This document shows, piece after piece, positions 1-8,870 of a stretch of DNA of 64,000 bases. The first letter of the stretch is position 1. Each line of letters opens with the position of its first letter. The notes beneath the pieces were generated by a model. That model searched no databases, was not told the origin of the DNA, and saw only the letters and a list, made by a program, of their open reading frames with translations. Source of the DNA: Actinomadura violacea (GTDB lineage Bacteria > Actinomycetota > Actinomycetes > Streptosporangiales > Streptosporangiaceae); NCBI RefSeq assembly GCF_017573465.1, contig NZ_JAGEPF010000022.1, forward strand, positions 164,074-228,073. Direction: 5' to 3'. The position numbers and the translations under genes are program-made.

Positions 1-813
1 GTCCTCGCCCTGGTAGCCGCCGGGCGCGACGACGCCGCCGCCCGCGCGGTAGTAGTCGTACCAGCTGGTGATCCCGGCGATCGGGACGATGGCCTTCAGC
101 CCCTGGACGCCGGACGCGGCGGCCATGTTCGGCAGCGTCCCGTCGTAGGACTGGCCGATCATCCCGACGTTGCCGGTGGACCAGCCGGCCTTGACGGGCG
201 TGCCGTCGGGCGCCCAGCCGCGGGCGCGGCCGTTCAGCCAGTCGACGGCGGCCTTGGCGCCCGCCTGCTCGCTGCGGTCCCCGGACGTCGGGCAGCCGGT
301 GGAGCCGCCCGTGCCGATGCTGTCGAGGTCGGCGACGGCGTACCCGCGCGGCAGGAAGTAGTTGTCGTAGTAGCCGGGGAACATCTCGGCGAGGTTCCGC
401 TTGGTGGTGCTCAGCGCGCGGGCCTGCGCGTCGCCGATGTCCACCGGATGGTTCGGGACGTCGTTGATGCCGGCCCAGTACGGGCTCGGCTCCATGATCG
501 TCGGGACCTTGAGGCCGGCGGTGTCGGTCTCCTTCGGCCGCATGATCCGCAGCTGTACGCGGTCGCGGACGCCGTCGTGGTCGCTGTCGGCGGTCGTCTC
601 GATGTTCACGGTCTGGGTGACCGCGTCGGCGCGGGAGAACACCGGCTGCGTCTCGCCGTGCGCGACGGCAGGCCCGTGCGGCCGCGGCGCCGGCGCGGAT
701 CGCGCGGCGGCGGGCGGGGCGGTGGCGAGCAGCGCGGCGGCGGTCAGGGCGACGGCACCGGCGACCGCTCGTGGCGATCGCATGCGCGTGCGCTGTGGTG
801 AGCGCTGTGGCAC
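1..813 (-). CDS. Secreted S15-family (Xaa-Pro dipeptidyl-peptidase-like) serine hydrolase, 3' part outside window
   Basis: The visible 271 residues are the N-terminal part of a CocE/PepX-type alpha/beta hydrolase. The nucleophile elbow reads GQSYDG, with Ser about residue 222, matching the GxSYxG motif of peptidase family S15. A signal peptide is visible: basic start, then an Ala/Leu-rich core ending AAA around residue 37, so the enzyme is probably exported. The GTG at 813 is chosen because AGGAG lies about 6 bases upstream; an in-frame ATG at 783 would still keep the signal core. The C-terminal beta-sandwich domain expected in the family and the rest of the catalytic triad lie beyond base 1. 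The substrate (X-Pro peptides or an ester) cannot be told from this part. Confidence 0.85.
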   Translation of the reverse strand, partial: MPQRSPQRTRMRSPRAVAGAVALTAAALLATAPPAAARSAPAPRPHGPAVAHGETQPVFSRADAVTQTVNIETTADSDHDGVRDRVQLRIMRPKETDTAGLKVPTIMEPSPYWAGINDVPNHPVDIGDAQARALSTTKRNLAEMFPGYYDNYFLPRGYAVADLDSIGTGGSTGCPTSGDRSEQAGAKAAVDWLNGRARGWAPDGTPVKAGWSTGNVGMIGQSYDGTLPNMAAASGVQGLKAIVPIAGITSWYDYYRAGGGVVAPGGYQGED

Positions 814-1023
814 AGGGGCTCCTGGGGGGTGAGAGCCTGAAGTTGTTGATCACATTAACCACCGCTTCGCCCGCGAAGTCCAGAGCCGTTACGCCGTGAG
901 CGGAGCCGGGAAGCCCGGCGGGCGGGCGCGCGTTGTCCCGGCCGGATACTGAGATGCTTACTTGATTACGTTCCAGCGCGCCCTCGCTCCCGCCGGGCGC
1001 GCGGCGACCCCTCGGAGGCAGTA

Positions 1024-2997
1024 GTGGGCATGCCGGGAATGCCGGGCAACGGCTGGCAGGTGATGGCCTCGTTCCGGCGCGACGAATCGGTCACCCAGCA
1101 GCGGCTCAAGCCCGGCACGATCAAGCGGATCGCGGGCTACGCCCGGCCCTACACCCGTGACCTGGTCCTTTTCCTCGGGCTGAACGCGCTGGCCGCGGTG
1201 GTCGTCGTCGCCAACCCGCTGCTGCTGAAGTCGATCATCGACCGCGGCATCCTGCACCACCGGCAGGACGTCGTGATCTGGCTCGCGGTCGTGGTGGCCG
1301 CGCTCGCCCTGATGGACGCGCTGCTCGGGCTCGCGCAGCGCTGGTACTCCGCGCGCATCGGCGAGGGTCTGATCTACGACCTGCGCAGCCAGGTGTTCGG
1401 GCACGTCCAGCGCCAGCCCGTCGCGTTCTTCATGCGGGCGCAGACCGGGTCGCTGGTCAGCCGGCTCAACAACGACGTCATCGGCGCGCAGCGGGCGCTC
1501 ACCACGACGCTGTCGTCGGTGGTCTCCAACGTGATCAGCCTGATCCTCGTGCTGATCACGATGATGATCCTGTCCTGGCAGGTGACGCTGATCGCCCTGC
1601 TGCTGCTCCCGGTGTTCATCCTGCCGGCCAAGTGGGTGGGCAAGCGGCTGTCGCGGATCAGCCGCGAGCAGATGGTGCTGGACGCCGAGATGAGCTCGCT
1701 GATGACCGAGCGGTTCAACGTCGCGGGCGCCATGCTGGCCAAGCTCTACGGACGTCCCGCCGAGGAGGAGGAGAACTTCTCCGGGCGCGCGGCGCGGGTC
1801 CGCGACATCGGGGTCGTCTCCGCGATGTACGGGCGGGTGTTCTTCACCGGCCTCACGCTCGTCGCCGCGCTCGCCACCGCGATGGTCTACGGCGTCGGCG
1901 GCTACCTGGTCGTCGACGGCAACTTCCAGCTCGGCACGCTCGTCGCGCTCGCCACCCTGCTCACCCGGATGTACGGTCCGCTCACCGCGCTGTCGAACGT
2001 CCACGTGGACGTGATGACCGCGCTCGTCAGCTTCGACCGGGTCTTCGAGGTGCTCGACCTCAAGCCGCTGATCCGCGACCGCGAGGGCGCCCGGACGCTG
2101 GCCGACGCCCGCGAGGCCGGCGTGGTGGACCTCGCCAAGTCCAACGGCGACGCGGCCGCCCGGCGGGGCGCCCCGGCGATCCGGTTCGAGCACGTCCGGT
2201 TCGCCTACCCGTCGGCGGACGAGGTGTCGCTCGCGTCGCTGGAGTCGATCGCCCGCGCCGACCACGCACCCGGCAAGGAGGTGCTGCACGACGTCGACTT
2301 CACCGCCGAGCCCGGGCAGCTCGTCGCGCTGGTCGGGCCGTCCGGCGCCGGCAAGTCGACGATCACGCACCTGGTGTCGCGGCTGTACGACGTGTCGGAC
2401 GGCGCGGTGCGGATCGGCGGCGCCGACGTCCGCGACGTCACCCTCGACTCGCTGCGCGCCGAGGTCGGCGTGGTCAGCCAGGACGCGCACCTGTTCCACG
2501 ACACGATCCGCGAGAACATGCGCTACGCCAGCCCGGACGCCACCGACGAGCAGATCCTCGCGGCGCTGGAGGCGGCGCAGATCGGCGGGCTGGTCGCGGG
2601 CATGCCGGAGGGCCTGGACACCGTCGTCGGGGACCGCGGCTACCGGCTGTCGGGCGGCGAGAAGCAGCGGCTGGCGATCGCGCGGCTGCTGCTGAAGGCC
2701 CCGTCGGTGGTGGTGCTGGACGAGGCGACCGCGCACCTGGACTCCGAGTCCGAGGCCGCCGTCCAGGAGGCGCTGCGGACGGCGCTCGCCGGCCGGACCT
2801 CGCTGGTGATCGCGCACCGGCTGTCCACGATCCGGGAGGCCGACCAGATCCTGGTGATCGAGGACGGCCGCGTCGCCGAGCGCGGCCGGCACGAGGAGCT
2901 GCTGCTGGAGGGCGGGCTGTACGCCGAGCTGTACCGCACCCAGTTCTCCCACCAGAAGGACGAGGAGCGGGCGACCGAACCGCTCGGCGCCGAGTAG
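1024..2997 (+). CDS. ABC exporter, fused transmembrane and ATPase domains
   Basis: This is a half-transporter of 657 residues with six predicted membrane helices (about residues 40-320) followed by an ATPase domain. Walker A GPSGAGKST starts near residue 438, the signature is LSGGEKQRLAIARLL, and the Walker B region ends VVLDEATAHLDS, so the ATPase looks active. Between the A-loop region (FAYPSADE) and the following strand (VLHDVDF) there is an extra stretch of roughly 25 residues that ordinary MsbA/MDR ATPase domains lack. The GTG start has GGAGG six bases upstream. It probably works as a homodimer in the cytoplasmic membrane, exporting a lipid or drug; the substrate is unknown. It is transcribed divergently from the peptidase gene on its left. 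Confidence 0.9.
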   Translation: MGMPGMPGNGWQVMASFRRDESVTQQRLKPGTIKRIAGYARPYTRDLVLFLGLNALAAVVVVANPLLLKSIIDRGILHHRQDVVIWLAVVVAALALMDALLGLAQRWYSARIGEGLIYDLRSQVFGHVQRQPVAFFMRAQTGSLVSRLNNDVIGAQRALTTTLSSVVSNVISLILVLITMMILSWQVTLIALLLLPVFILPAKWVGKRLSRISREQMVLDAEMSSLMTERFNVAGAMLAKLYGRPAEEEENFSGRAARVRDIGVVSAMYGRVFFTGLTLVAALATAMVYGVGGYLVVDGNFQLGTLVALATLLTRMYGPLTALSNVHVDVMTALVSFDRVFEVLDLKPLIRDREGARTLADAREAGVVDLAKSNGDAAARRGAPAIRFEHVRFAYPSADEVSLASLESIARADHAPGKEVLHDVDFTAEPGQLVALVGPSGAGKSTITHLVSRLYDVSDGAVRIGGADVRDVTLDSLRAEVGVVSQDAHLFHDTIRENMRYASPDATDEQILAALEAAQIGGLVAGMPEGLDTVVGDRGYRLSGGEKQRLAIARLLLKAPSVVVLDEATAHLDSESEAAVQEALRTALAGRTSLVIAHRLSTIREADQILVIEDGRVAERGRHEELLLEGGLYAELYRTQFSHQKDEERATEPLGAE

Positions 2998-3007
2998 CCG
3001 GAGGCCG

Positions 3008-3991
3008 CTAGGCGTCGGTGCTGAGCCGGTAGCCGAGCCGCGCCAGCTCCGTCCCCGCGACCTTCTCGACCTGCGCGAGCTGGCGCGGCGTGAGGCGGTC
3101 CCGCCAGGCGCCGACGCCGTGGCCGGCCCCGTCGGCGTCCGCCCGGCCGCGCGCCCCGGCCCGGACGAGCCCGGACAGCGTCGTCTTCGACAGGTCCGCG
3201 TCCAGGTACCGCGACACGTCGGCGGCGACCCGGCGCGGCCGGGCGACCAGGTCCTCGTAGCGGACGGTGAGCAGCTGCTCCTCGGGGACCTGCTGCCGCA
3301 GCCGCGCGCTGAGGCGCACCGAGCCGCGCCAGCGCAGCGCGCACTTGACGGCCGCGGCCGCGCGCGGCCAGCGGTTGCGGTCGGTGTGGTCCTCGACCCC
3401 GAGGAACGGGTTCGGGAACACCGTGTCGAGGTTGGCCAGCCCCGGCTTGAACCACGCCAGGCACCGGTCGTCGGCGAGCATGTCGGCGACCGCGTCCCGG
3501 CCGTCCCGGATCAGCTGGACGAGCTGGGCGTCGGGGAAGGCGTCCAGCAGCACGTCCGCGCTGTAGATCAGGTCGGGGGACGCGTCGGCGTACCGGGCGA
3601 TGCCGCCCGGCGGCACGCACGGGCCCTCGATGTCGCCCTCGTGCACCGGCCGGTCGCGCAGCACCGCGGGCCGCGGCGGCAGCCCGGCCAGCTCCCGGCA
3701 CTCGTCCGGGCACTCCGCGCAGGCCCGCGCGGAGATCTGCCAGGCCTCGGCGTAGGCGTCCCGGATCACCCGGGCCGCGCCCGCGCCGCGCTCGGTCGCG
3801 ATGGCGGGCCGCCGCGCGAACGCGTAGACCACGCGCAGCACGCCGGGCCGGCCGGTGGTGAGGTGGAACCCGGCGGACCGCTTGACGGCGCGCGCGAGGA
3901 GATCGGCACCCGAGTGCGGCGCGCCCAGAATGAAGACCGGGCGGTGGACCTTGGTGCCGTTGATCACCAGGATGTGCGGCGTCGACCTCAT
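3008..3991 (-). CDS. PAPS-dependent sulfotransferase family protein
   Basis: This 327-residue protein fits the sulfotransferase fold. Near the N terminus ILGAPHSGAD (about residues 21-30) corresponds to the 5'-phosphosulfate loop, and QLIRDGRDAVADM near the middle matches the 3'-phosphate binding helix. YEDLVARP near residue 250 is another family hallmark. It would transfer sulfate from PAPS to a small molecule or glycan acceptor, which is not identifiable. The P-loop is unusual in having H-S-G-A-D where R-S-G-T-T is typical, so activity is plausible rather than certain. The gene converges with the ABC exporter (10 bases between stops). Several Cys residues cluster around ACAECPDEC, possibly a disulfide or metal site. 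Confidence 0.75.
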   Translation of the reverse strand: MRSTPHILVINGTKVHRPVFILGAPHSGADLLARAVKRSAGFHLTTGRPGVLRVVYAFARRPAIATERGAGAARVIRDAYAEAWQISARACAECPDECRELAGLPPRPAVLRDRPVHEGDIEGPCVPPGGIARYADASPDLIYSADVLLDAFPDAQLVQLIRDGRDAVADMLADDRCLAWFKPGLANLDTVFPNPFLGVEDHTDRNRWPRAAAAVKCALRWRGSVRLSARLRQQVPEEQLLTVRYEDLVARPRRVAADVSRYLDADLSKTTLSGLVRAGARGRADADGAGHGVGAWRDRLTPRQLAQVEKVAGTELARLGYRLSTDA

Positions 3992-4098
3992 ACGCGGCCA
4001 AGTTTGTCACCTTTTGAGAGCCGGTCGGGCCGTGACGCACCGTAGCGGCCGGCCGGAACCCGGACGCGGCCGGGTCGTTCGGCCCCTAATCTTGAGGA

Positions 4099-4866
4099 AT
4101 GGACGCACCCCTCACGCTCGCCCGGCTGCTGCCGGAGGCGGAGTCGATCACCGTCCTCACCGGCGCCGGGATCTCCACCGACAGCGGCATCCCCGACTTC
4201 CGCGGCCCGCAGGGCGTCTGGACCAAGGACCCCTCCGCCGAGGCCATGTCCACGATCGGCGCCTACATCGCCGACCCGCAGGTGCGGCGCCGCTCCTGGC
4301 GGGCCCGCCGCGACCACCCGGCCTGGCACGCCGAGCCGAACGCCGCGCACGCCGCCCTCGTCGAGCTGGAGCGGGCCGGCCGGATCCGCGCGCTGATCAC
4401 CCAGAACATCGACGGACTGCACCAGCGGGCCGGGTCCGGCGCCGGCACGGTGATCGAGATCCACGGCACCATGCGCGACGCGGTGTGCCTGTCCTGCGGG
4501 CTGCGCACGCCGATGCCCGAGGTCCTCGCCCGGGTCGACGCGGGCGAGGACGACCCGCTCTGCGCCGAGTGCGGCGGCATCCAGAAGTCCGCGACGATCT
4601 CGTTCGGGCAGCCGCTGGAGCAGGACGTGCTCGACGCGGCGATCACGGCGGCGCGCTCCTGCGAGCTGTTCCTGGCCGTCGGCACCTCGCTGACCGTCCA
4701 GCCCGCCGCCGGGCTCTGCCTGGAGGCGATCGAGCACGGCGCCCGGCTGGTGATCATGAACGCGGAGCCGACGCCCTACGATGGGGTCGCGGACGCGGTG
4801 CTGCGCACGCCGATCGGGGAGGCGCTGCCGCGGCTGGCCCGCCTCGCCCTCGGCACCGGGCGATGA
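4099..4866 (+). CDS. cobB: NAD-dependent protein deacylase, sirtuin (CobB-like)
   Basis: Sirtuin of 255 residues. The Rossmann NAD loop GAGISTDSGIPDFRG spans residues 22-36, TQNIDGLHQRAG follows, and the catalytic His122 sits in EIHGTM. A four-Cys zinc site is present (CLSC about 130-133 and CAEC about 155-158). It should remove acetyl or other acyl groups from lysines using NAD+, releasing nicotinamide; a classic target is acyl-CoA synthetase, and two such genes lie in this window, though not adjacent. The hexamer TAATCT at 4087-4092 lies exactly six bases before the ATG, so the transcript may be leaderless; GAGGA just before the ATG is too close to be a good ribosome site. The length is normal for the family. 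Confidence 0.93.
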   Translation: MDAPLTLARLLPEAESITVLTGAGISTDSGIPDFRGPQGVWTKDPSAEAMSTIGAYIADPQVRRRSWRARRDHPAWHAEPNAAHAALVELERAGRIRALITQNIDGLHQRAGSGAGTVIEIHGTMRDAVCLSCGLRTPMPEVLARVDAGEDDPLCAECGGIQKSATISFGQPLEQDVLDAAITAARSCELFLAVGTSLTVQPAAGLCLEAIEHGARLVIMNAEPTPYDGVADAVLRTPIGEALPRLARLALGTGR

Positions 4867-4954
4867 TCTGTTGGCGGGTCGTGACCGGGCGCCCCTTCCG
4901 CTGGCGGCCGGATCCTGACAAGCTCTATCCGTTGCGGTGCGAGGAGGGATCGGG

Positions 4955-6055
4955 TTGAAGAGCGGGGGCGCCCGCGCGGAGGGGGTCGAGGGGCCGTCCG
5001 ACGCGCCCGCCGCAGGCGTGCCCGGCGAACGGCCGGCACCGGGGGAGACCCGCAGGTACGGGCGGTTGCGGCCGGGCGACCGGGTCGCGGTCGTCGCGCC
5101 CAGCGGCCCCGCCGAGCCCGCGCGGCTCGAGGCGGGCTGCGCGGTGCTGCGCGACCTCGGTCTTGACGTCGTGGTCGGCAAGCACGCCCTCGACCGAGTC
5201 AACCTCGGCGCCCCGGGAGCCGTCCGCGACGACTGGCACCGCCTCGCCGGCGCCGACGCCGACCGCGCCGCCGACCTGCAGGCCGCCTGGTGCGACCCGC
5301 GCGTCCGCGCGGTGATCTGCGCCCGCGGCGGCTACGGCGCGACCCGCGTCCTCGACCACCTCGACTGGAACGCTCTCGCGGCCGCGGCGGAGGCGACCGC
5401 CGCCCCGAAGATCCTGCACGGCTCCAGCGACATCACCGCGCTGCACGCGGCGTTCGGCGCGCGGCTCGGCGTCACCACCGCGTTCGGCCCGATGCCCGCC
5501 GGCCTGATCGCCGACCTCGGCGCCCCCGGCCCGGACGCCGACCTCGCCGCCACCCTCGACGGCCTGCGCACCGCGCTGTTCGGCGGCCCCGCGGCGCTGC
5601 ACGGCACGCACGCGCTGCGCACCGCACGAGCCGAGGGCCCGCTCACCGGCGGTACCCTCAGCCTGATCACCGCACTGCTCGGCACCCCGTACGCCCCGCC
5701 GCCCGCGAAGGGCCGCATCGTTTTCCTGGAGGACGTCACGGAGGCGCCGTACCGGATCGACCGGATGCTCGTCCAGCTGCTCCAGTCGGGCTGGCTCGAC
5801 GGCGCGGCGGGCGTCGCGCTCGGCTCGTGGGAACGCTCCGGCGACCCCGCCGAGCTGGACGCCGTGTTCGCCGCGCGGCTCGGGCCGCTCGGCGTCCCCG
5901 TCCTCGCCGGGCTGCCCGCCGGGCACGGCCGCCGGCAGGCCACGCTCGAGCTCGGCGCCCCCGCCGTGCTCGACGCGACCGGAACGGGCGGCGATCTGAA
6001 CCCCGGGCCGGACGGCGGCGTACTGACCCTGGAAGCGCCGGGAGGTGTGCGATGA
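4955..6055 (+). CDS. LD-carboxypeptidase family protein (peptidase S66, LdcA/MccF type)
   Basis: Peptidase S66 family protein of 366 residues. The nucleophile region is HGSSDIT (Ser158 precedes the conserved Asp); the acidic partner sits in FLEDVTEAPYRIDRM and the catalytic His in AGHGRRQ near the C terminus, giving the Ser-Glu-His triad. Members either trim tetrapeptide stems during murein recycling or cleave acyl-phosphoramide/microcin-type conjugates. No signal peptide is seen, so a cytoplasmic role is likely. The TTG at 4955 is chosen because GGAGGG lies six bases upstream; a GTG at 4937 is in frame but has no ribosome site. The stop overlaps the next start (ATGA), so it is translationally coupled to the unknown gene downstream. 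Confidence 0.88.
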   Translation: MKSGGARAEGVEGPSDAPAAGVPGERPAPGETRRYGRLRPGDRVAVVAPSGPAEPARLEAGCAVLRDLGLDVVVGKHALDRVNLGAPGAVRDDWHRLAGADADRAADLQAAWCDPRVRAVICARGGYGATRVLDHLDWNALAAAAEATAAPKILHGSSDITALHAAFGARLGVTTAFGPMPAGLIADLGAPGPDADLAATLDGLRTALFGGPAALHGTHALRTARAEGPLTGGTLSLITALLGTPYAPPPAKGRIVFLEDVTEAPYRIDRMLVQLLQSGWLDGAAGVALGSWERSGDPAELDAVFAARLGPLGVPVLAGLPAGHGRRQATLELGAPAVLDATGTGGDLNPGPDGGVLTLEAPGGVR

Positions 6056-6942
6056 GCGGCCGGCACGCCCGTCCCGACCCCTGGGACGACGGAACACTCG
6101 ACTCGCTGCTGGTACTGGTGGCCGAGAGCCTCGGCTACGCCTGCCGCCGCGCGCCCGGCGAGGTGATGCTGCTGGAGGGCGCCAACCGGCTGCACGTCAG
6201 CATGCGCGACCTGCGGCAGCTGGCCCGGATGGTGCCGCGCGACGACTGGCCGGCGCTGGTGTCCGACCACGTCACCACGATCGTCACCGCGATCGAGGAG
6301 CCCCTCGACCTCAGCGACTTCGACCTCGCCCAGCACCTGCTGCGCACCCGGATCTACCCGGCCGAGGCCGACAACGGCGTGCTCGCGGCCCGGCCGTTCG
6401 CGCCCGGGCTGATCGAGGCGGTCGTGGTCGACACCCCCACCACCGTCCGGACCGTCACCACCGACGAGATGAACGGCTGGCCGGTGTCCGGCGACGCGCT
6501 GTTCATGCTGGGCCGCGCCAACGTCCGCGCCGACGGACCGCTCCAGCTCGACGAGCAGGACCTCGGCGGCGTCCGGGTGTCGGTGCTGCACGGCTGGACG
6601 TTCTACGCCGTCACCCACCTGGCGTGGCTGGAGGAGTACCTGCCGATCGGCCCGCACGGCGCGCTGGTCATCGCCCCGAACCGCAGCCTGATCGTCGCGC
6701 ACGCGCTGCGGATGTCGGAGGTCCACCCGCGGGCCCGCTACCGCGCCGCCGTGGCCGCCGCGAACGAGCTGCAGGCGCAGGCGCACCGCGCCTACGAGGA
6801 GGGGCCGGGGTCGCTCAGCCCGCACCTGTACTGGTGGCGGGGCGGCGAGCTGACCTACCTGGAGACCCGTTACGAGGGCGACTCGCTCGTCCTGCCGCGC
6901 GAGTTCACCTCCGTGCTGGCGACCTCGACCGCGGAGTACTGA
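6052..6942 (+). CDS. Conserved-looking hypothetical protein, coupled to the LD-carboxypeptidase
   Basis: I do not recognise a family for this 296-residue protein. It is a soluble alpha/beta-looking sequence with no signal peptide, no membrane segment and no Cys pairs beyond one. The N-terminal third is rich in Leu/Arg helices. The centre contains VVVDTPTTVRTVT and a stretch around HGWTFYAVTHLAWLEEYLP, and the C terminus has WWRGGELTYLE. The start codon overlaps the upstream stop by four bases and the glycerate kinase begins two bases after its stop, so the three genes should be one translationally coupled operon. Codon use matches its neighbours. No function is assigned. Confidence 0.8.
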   Translation: MSGRHARPDPWDDGTLDSLLVLVAESLGYACRRAPGEVMLLEGANRLHVSMRDLRQLARMVPRDDWPALVSDHVTTIVTAIEEPLDLSDFDLAQHLLRTRIYPAEADNGVLAARPFAPGLIEAVVVDTPTTVRTVTTDEMNGWPVSGDALFMLGRANVRADGPLQLDEQDLGGVRVSVLHGWTFYAVTHLAWLEEYLPIGPHGALVIAPNRSLIVAHALRMSEVHPRARYRAAVAAANELQAQAHRAYEEGPGSLSPHLYWWRGGELTYLETRYEGDSLVLPREFTSVLATSTAEY

Positions 6943-6944
6943 GC

Positions 6945-8099
6945 GTGAAGATCGTCATCGCCCCCGACTCGTTCAAGGGCAGCCTGTCCGCGGCGCAGGT
7001 GTGCGCCGCGGTGGAGGCCGGGACGCGGCGCGCCGTGCCGGGCGCCGAGGTGCTCCGCGTGCCGATGGCCGACGGCGGCGAGGGCACCCTCGACTGCTTC
7101 GTCGCGGCGCGCGGCGGCGACCTGATCGAGGTCGCCGCGACCGACCCGGTGGGCCGTCCCGTGAAGGCCGCCTACGCGCTGTCGGGCGACGGCCGCTCCG
7201 CCGTCGTGGAGCTGGCCGCCGCGTCCGGGCTGCCGCTGGTCGAGGACGCGCCCGACCCGCTCGGCGCCGGCACCGCGGGCACCGGCGAGCTGATCGCCGA
7301 CGCGGTCCGCCGCGGCGCGCGGGACGTGCTGGTCTGCATCGGTGGCAGCGCGAGCACCGACGGCGGCACCGGGCTGCTGCGCGCGCTCGGCGTCCGCTTC
7401 CTGGACGCCGAAGGCGCGGAACTGCCGCCCGGCGGCGCCGCGCTGGCGCGCCTCGCCGCGATCGACGACTCGGGCGTCCCGGACGCGGTGCGCGCCGCCC
7501 GGTTCCGGGTCGCCTGCGACGTGACCAACCCGCTCGTCGGGCCCGAGGGCGCGGCGGCGGTGTTCGGGCCGCAGAAGGGCGCCGGCCCCGCGCAGGTCCG
7601 CGAGCTGGACGCGGCGCTCACCCGGTTCGCCGACGTGCTCGACGCGACCTTCGGCGTCCGCGTCCACGACCTGCCCGGCGCCGGCGCCGCGGGCGGCACC
7701 TGCGGCGGCCTGGTCGGCCTGCTCGGCGCGGAGCCGTCCGGCGGCGCGGCGCTCGTGGCCGCCGCCGTCGGCCTGCACGACGCGCTGGAAGGCGCAGACC
7801 TCGTGATCACCGGCGAGGGCCGGGTGGACGGCCAGAGCGCCGGCGGGAAGGTCGTCTCCGCCGTCGCCGCCCTCGCCAGGGACCGCGCGATCCCCGCCGT
7901 CGCGCTCGCCGGCGGCGTCACCGGCCCGCTGGACGAGCTGCACGGCCTCGGTCTCACCGCCGCCTTCAGCATCGCCGACGGGCCCCGCACGCTCGACGCG
8001 CTCAAGGCCGAGGCCGCGCCGCTCCTGACCGCGCTCGCCGAGCAGGTCGTGCGTCTCATTGTGGGGGGACGACCCCCCACACCCCCCGCGGCGGGGTGA
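6945..8099 (+). CDS. glxK: Glycerate kinase, GlxK family
   Basis: Class II glycerate kinase of 384 residues. Family signatures visible are APDSFKGSLSA at the N terminus, MADGGEGTLDCF, IGGSASTDGGTGLLRALG, and EGRVDGQSAGGK in the C-terminal third. It phosphorylates D-glycerate with ATP to 2- or 3-phosphoglycerate, feeding photorespiratory-like, glyoxylate or serine carbon into glycolysis. The GTG start lies two bases after the preceding stop. The last 12 codons or so (from about 8062) are not part of the kinase fold: they read through the first hairpin of a dispersed repeat, and the stop codon itself lies in the repeat's second stem. The natural C terminus was probably replaced when the repeat inserted. 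Confidence 0.93.
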   Translation: MKIVIAPDSFKGSLSAAQVCAAVEAGTRRAVPGAEVLRVPMADGGEGTLDCFVAARGGDLIEVAATDPVGRPVKAAYALSGDGRSAVVELAAASGLPLVEDAPDPLGAGTAGTGELIADAVRRGARDVLVCIGGSASTDGGTGLLRALGVRFLDAEGAELPPGGAALARLAAIDDSGVPDAVRAARFRVACDVTNPLVGPEGAAAVFGPQKGAGPAQVRELDAALTRFADVLDATFGVRVHDLPGAGAAGGTCGGLVGLLGAEPSGGAALVAAAVGLHDALEGADLVITGEGRVDGQSAGGKVVSAVAALARDRAIPAVALAGGVTGPLDELHGLGLTAAFSIADGPRTLDALKAEAAPLLTALAEQVVRLIVGGRPPTPPAAG

Positions 8100-8209
8100 G
8101 CGGCACCCTTCGCTTCGCTGGCGCTCCGCTGCGGGTGCCGCTCACCCCGGCTGGGGGCCAGCCCCCCGCGCCCCCCGTTGGGGCCTCCGCCCCCACACCC
8201 CCGCCCCGG
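8060..8209. repeat. Dispersed multi-hairpin repeat, copy A
   Basis: This is a 150-base GC-rich element made of successive hairpins. The first stem (8060-8068 with 8073-8081, 9 bp, loop ACGA) is followed by a 17-bp stem (8092-8108 with 8133-8149) and then shorter G5/C5 hairpins. Closely similar copies occur at 56612-56760 and, more diverged, at 50055-50132. It sits between the 3' end of the glycerate kinase gene, which it extends, and the stop of the convergent yczE gene at 8210, so it may act as a two-way terminator. Confidence 0.85.
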
Positions 8210-8836
8210 TCAGGCGGCGATCGGTTCCGGGGTCTCGGTGGGGGCCGGGGTCTGCGGGGTCTTGATCTGCAGGGCCGGCAGGAAGACGTGTGAGAGGGGG
8301 CCGATCGCCACGGCGTACACGACCGTCCCGATGCCGACCGTGCCGCCGAGCAGCCAGCCGACCGCGAGGACGCTCAGCTCGATGCCGGTGCGCACGACCC
8401 GGATCGAGTGGCCGCGCGCGGCCAGGCCCGTCATCAGGCCGTCGCGGGGGCCGGGGCCGAGGCCGGCGCCGATGTAGCAGCCGGTCGCGAACCCGCCGAC
8501 CAGCACGCCGAGGGCCAGGAACGTCCAGCGGGCCGCGAGCGCGTCCGGGCTCGGCAGCAGCCACAGGAACAGGTCGGCGAACGCGCCGACGAGCACGACG
8601 TTGCTGATGGTGCCGAGGCCGGGCCGCTGCCGCAGCGGGATCCAGGCGAGCATCACCACCGCCCCGGCGATGATGATCCACATGCCGATGGACAGGCCGA
8701 ACCGGCGGGACAGGCCCTGGTGGAACACGTCCCACGGGTCGTTTCCGAGCCGGGAGGACACCTGCAGCGCGATCCCCAGGCCGTACAAGGCCAATCCCGC
8801 ATAGAGCTGCACGAGGCGCCGCGCCATCAAGGCCAT
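8210..8836 (-). CDS. yczE: YczE/YyaS/YitT-family membrane protein
   Basis: Integral membrane protein of 208 residues with five or six helices and the family motif LGNDPWDVFHQGLS after the first helix, plus GLGPGPRDGLMTG near the middle. The biochemical role of YczE is unknown. It is divergent from a MocR regulator; this YczR-YczE pairing is an established conserved arrangement in which the regulator controls the membrane gene. ATG 8836 is chosen because GGAG lies nine bases upstream; a longer frame back to 8938 would run through the operator. The tail after the last helix is Pro/Thr-rich. The gene ends where repeat A begins. Confidence 0.88.
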   Translation of the reverse strand: MALMARRLVQLYAGLALYGLGIALQVSSRLGNDPWDVFHQGLSRRFGLSIGMWIIIAGAVVMLAWIPLRQRPGLGTISNVVLVGAFADLFLWLLPSPDALAARWTFLALGVLVGGFATGCYIGAGLGPGPRDGLMTGLAARGHSIRVVRTGIELSVLAVGWLLGGTVGIGTVVYAVAIGPLSHVFLPALQIKTPQTPAPTETPEPIAA

Positions 8837-8870
8837 TTCTTGCTCCAAGTTGAAATCATGTCCGCTTTCT

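Noticed and set aside
401..832. Plus-strand frames over the 5' part of the S15 peptidase gene
   Set aside because: The minus strand carries a signal peptide, family motifs and a ribosome site; the plus-strand frames are Arg/Ala-rich without features.
958..2952. Long minus-strand frame of 664 codons opposite the ABC exporter
   Set aside because: It is an antisense shadow caused by high G+C: the translation is Arg/Gly/His-rich with no domain, while the plus strand encodes a complete ABC exporter with all motifs.
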